NCBI GenBank assembly: GCA_014763835.1
Contig: JACXUQ010000061.1
Coordinates: forward strand, 1 to 7,250
Length of the DNA: 7,250 nucleotides
Direction: 5' to 3'
From: Thiotrichales bacterium
Lineage (GTDB): Bacteria > Pseudomonadota > Gammaproteobacteria > Thiomicrospirales > Thiomicrospiraceae
In this document: positions 6,941 to 7,250 of the stretch, piece by piece
Layout: each line of letters begins with the position of its first letter
Position numbering within the stretch: the first letter of the stretch is position 1
Program-made: the position numbers and the translations under genes
Notes under the pieces: generated by a model
What the model saw: the letters and a program-made list of their open reading frames with translations, nothing else
Databases searched by the model: none
What the model was told of the DNA's origin: nothing

Positions 6941-6963
6941 AAAAAAAGACACTAGAATAGTGT
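6941..6963 (-). terminator. Hairpin plus T7 tract, possible minus-strand terminator
   Basis: ACACTA (6949-6954) and TAGTGT (6958-6963) are a perfect inverted repeat around GAA. On the minus strand the hairpin is followed by TC and seven T residues, the layout of an intrinsic terminator. The stem has only two G-C pairs, so it may be weak. It would stop transcription arriving from the right towards miaA, which would suit an element or gene beyond the window on the minus strand. Confidence 0.35.
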
Positions 6964-6968
6964 TGCTA

Positions 6969-6987
6969 AGGGCGTGTGCGCTTTATT
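6969..6987 (+). terminator. Weak candidate terminator of the mutL-miaA transcript
   Basis: AGGGCG pairs with CGCTTT around TGTG (stem 6969-6974 with 6979-6984) using two G-U pairs, followed by ATT. It lies about 40 bases after the miaA stop, a reasonable place for a terminator, but most of the T tract is consumed by the stem. Read-through to a gene beyond the window is quite possible. Confidence 0.2.
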
Positions 6988-7153
6988 GCCAAATAAAATT
7001 GATTGATTCAGAAATACTTGTGCTGTGATATGCTTGTTCGGCATTGGGTGTGGTAGTGAAATCCTAGCAGTTAAGGCGTTTTTTTACTTAACGCGAGAAT
7101 GGGCAACTATAGAGCAGTCAAAAAAATAACAAACCCTTCATAACATTAAAAGA

Positions 7154-7250
7154 GAGCTTTGCACGAGATAGATACACGAGTAAAAATGGCCAAAATCCGC
7201 CTGATTTTTGTTGAAAAACTTGCTAATAGCTCGCTATTAGCGGCGTTTTC
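7154..7250. mobile_element. Possible insertion-sequence end, running out of the window
   Basis: The block begins GAGCTTTGCACGAG, which resembles the G-A-G-C/T-rich tips (GAGCCTTTGCACRA style) I recall from IS5-like elements. It continues with two adjacent inverted repeats: AAAATC (7192-7197) with GATTTT (7203-7208), and a perfect nine-base stem at 7222-7241. Such packed palindromes between an IS tip and its transposase gene are common, and the position, where hfq is usually found, would suit an insertion after miaA. No transposase sequence, second end or target duplication is visible, so the call rests on resemblance and could be wrong. Confidence 0.4.
7222..7241. repeat. Perfect 9-bp inverted repeat with 2-base spacer
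   Basis: GCTAATAGC (7222-7230) and GCTATTAGC (7233-7241) are exact reverse complements separated by TC. The flanks GAAAAAC (7213-7219) and GTTTTC (7245-7250) can pair again after a small internal loop, so 7213-7250 forms one long imperfect palindrome. With T-rich flanks on both sides it could act as a bidirectional terminator, or as a subterminal hairpin of the putative insertion sequence. Confidence 0.75.

Larger units (their letters stand above)
6931..7153. other. AT-rich intergenic region after miaA, no gene seen
   Basis: No open frame with a ribosome binding site and recognisable product is found on either strand, and the N-terminus of Hfq is absent. The stretch holds several small inverted repeats (6949-6963, 6969-6984, 7070-7094) and runs of A or T. 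A TTGATT at 7003-7008 and a TGATAT 17 bases downstream make only a weak promoter match. With the following 97 bases this makes a 320-base gene-free end of the window. Confidence 0.6.

Noticed and set aside
7003..7031. TTGATT and TGATAT 17 bases apart as a promoter for a downstream gene
   Set aside because: The -10 has only three of six matches and no gene is visible downstream in the window.
7030..7120. Fragments that look like 5S rRNA (GGTAGTG; GCGAGAATGGG)
   Set aside because: The similar words are out of order or on opposite strands, and the helices of 5S rRNA cannot be formed; taken as chance.
7146..7250. Minus-strand frame entering from the right edge (34 codons, ending at TAA 7146-7148)
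   Set aside because: It could be the tail of a gene, but it reads straight through the perfect palindrome at 7222-7241 and matches no family I know, so it is more likely non-coding sequence of the putative IS end.
1..7250. CRISPR array, tRNA gene, riboswitch or toxin-antitoxin pair
   Set aside because: No regularly spaced repeats, no TTCGA-type tRNA arm in a cloverleaf context, no recognised aptamer and no paired small genes were seen.

Overview
This window reads as an ordinary housekeeping stretch of a gammaproteobacterial chromosome with one less certain edge. MetG carries the C-terminal tRNA-binding domain and four-cysteine knuckle of the E. coli type. MutL resembles the endonuclease-type MutL of gammaproteobacteria that lack MutH, such as Pseudomonas. 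The mutL-miaA pair and the closeness of metG to mrp are both typical of the class. A sulfur-oxidiser-like relative (Thiomicrospira/Hydrogenovibrio group) is possible, but that is only an impression from protein style.

Layout. Positions 22-2124 (minus) hold metG, methionyl-tRNA synthetase, complete at both ends. Positions 2125-2369 are a divergent intergenic region with a consensus -10 for metG on the minus strand and a good sigma-70 promoter on the plus strand. Positions 2370-2681 (plus) hold a small single-domain STAS protein that starts with GTG. It converges on mrp/apbC (2708-3832, minus, GTG start), an Fe-S cluster carrier P-loop ATPase, with only 26 bases between the stop codons and a hairpin there that could terminate the STAS transcript. 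Positions 3833-4115 are a second divergent control region, with an extended -10 element for each direction and a G-rich stretch with short direct repeats. Then come mutL (start probably 4116, alternative 4035; ends 5948) and miaA (5980-6930), 31 bases apart and almost certainly co-transcribed.

The last 320 bases (6931-7250) have no convincing gene. In many gammaproteobacteria hfq follows miaA directly; here it does not begin inside the window. Instead the region is AT-rich with several hairpins. From about 7154 to the window end it looks like the outer edge of an insertion sequence (a GAGCTTTGCACGA-like tip followed by closely packed palindromes), but this rests on pattern memory and needs a search.

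Functionally the genes serve translation (MetG charges Met-tRNA; MiaA modifies A37 of UNN-reading tRNAs), genome maintenance (MutL), cofactor assembly (Mrp) and probably signalling by partner switching (STAS protein). MiaA product is normally thiomethylated by the Fe-S enzyme MiaB, so Mrp-type Fe-S delivery and MiaA may meet in the same pathway, although nothing here shows a direct link. I found no undescribed system; the best leads are the STAS gene between mrp and metG, and the repeat-rich right edge.
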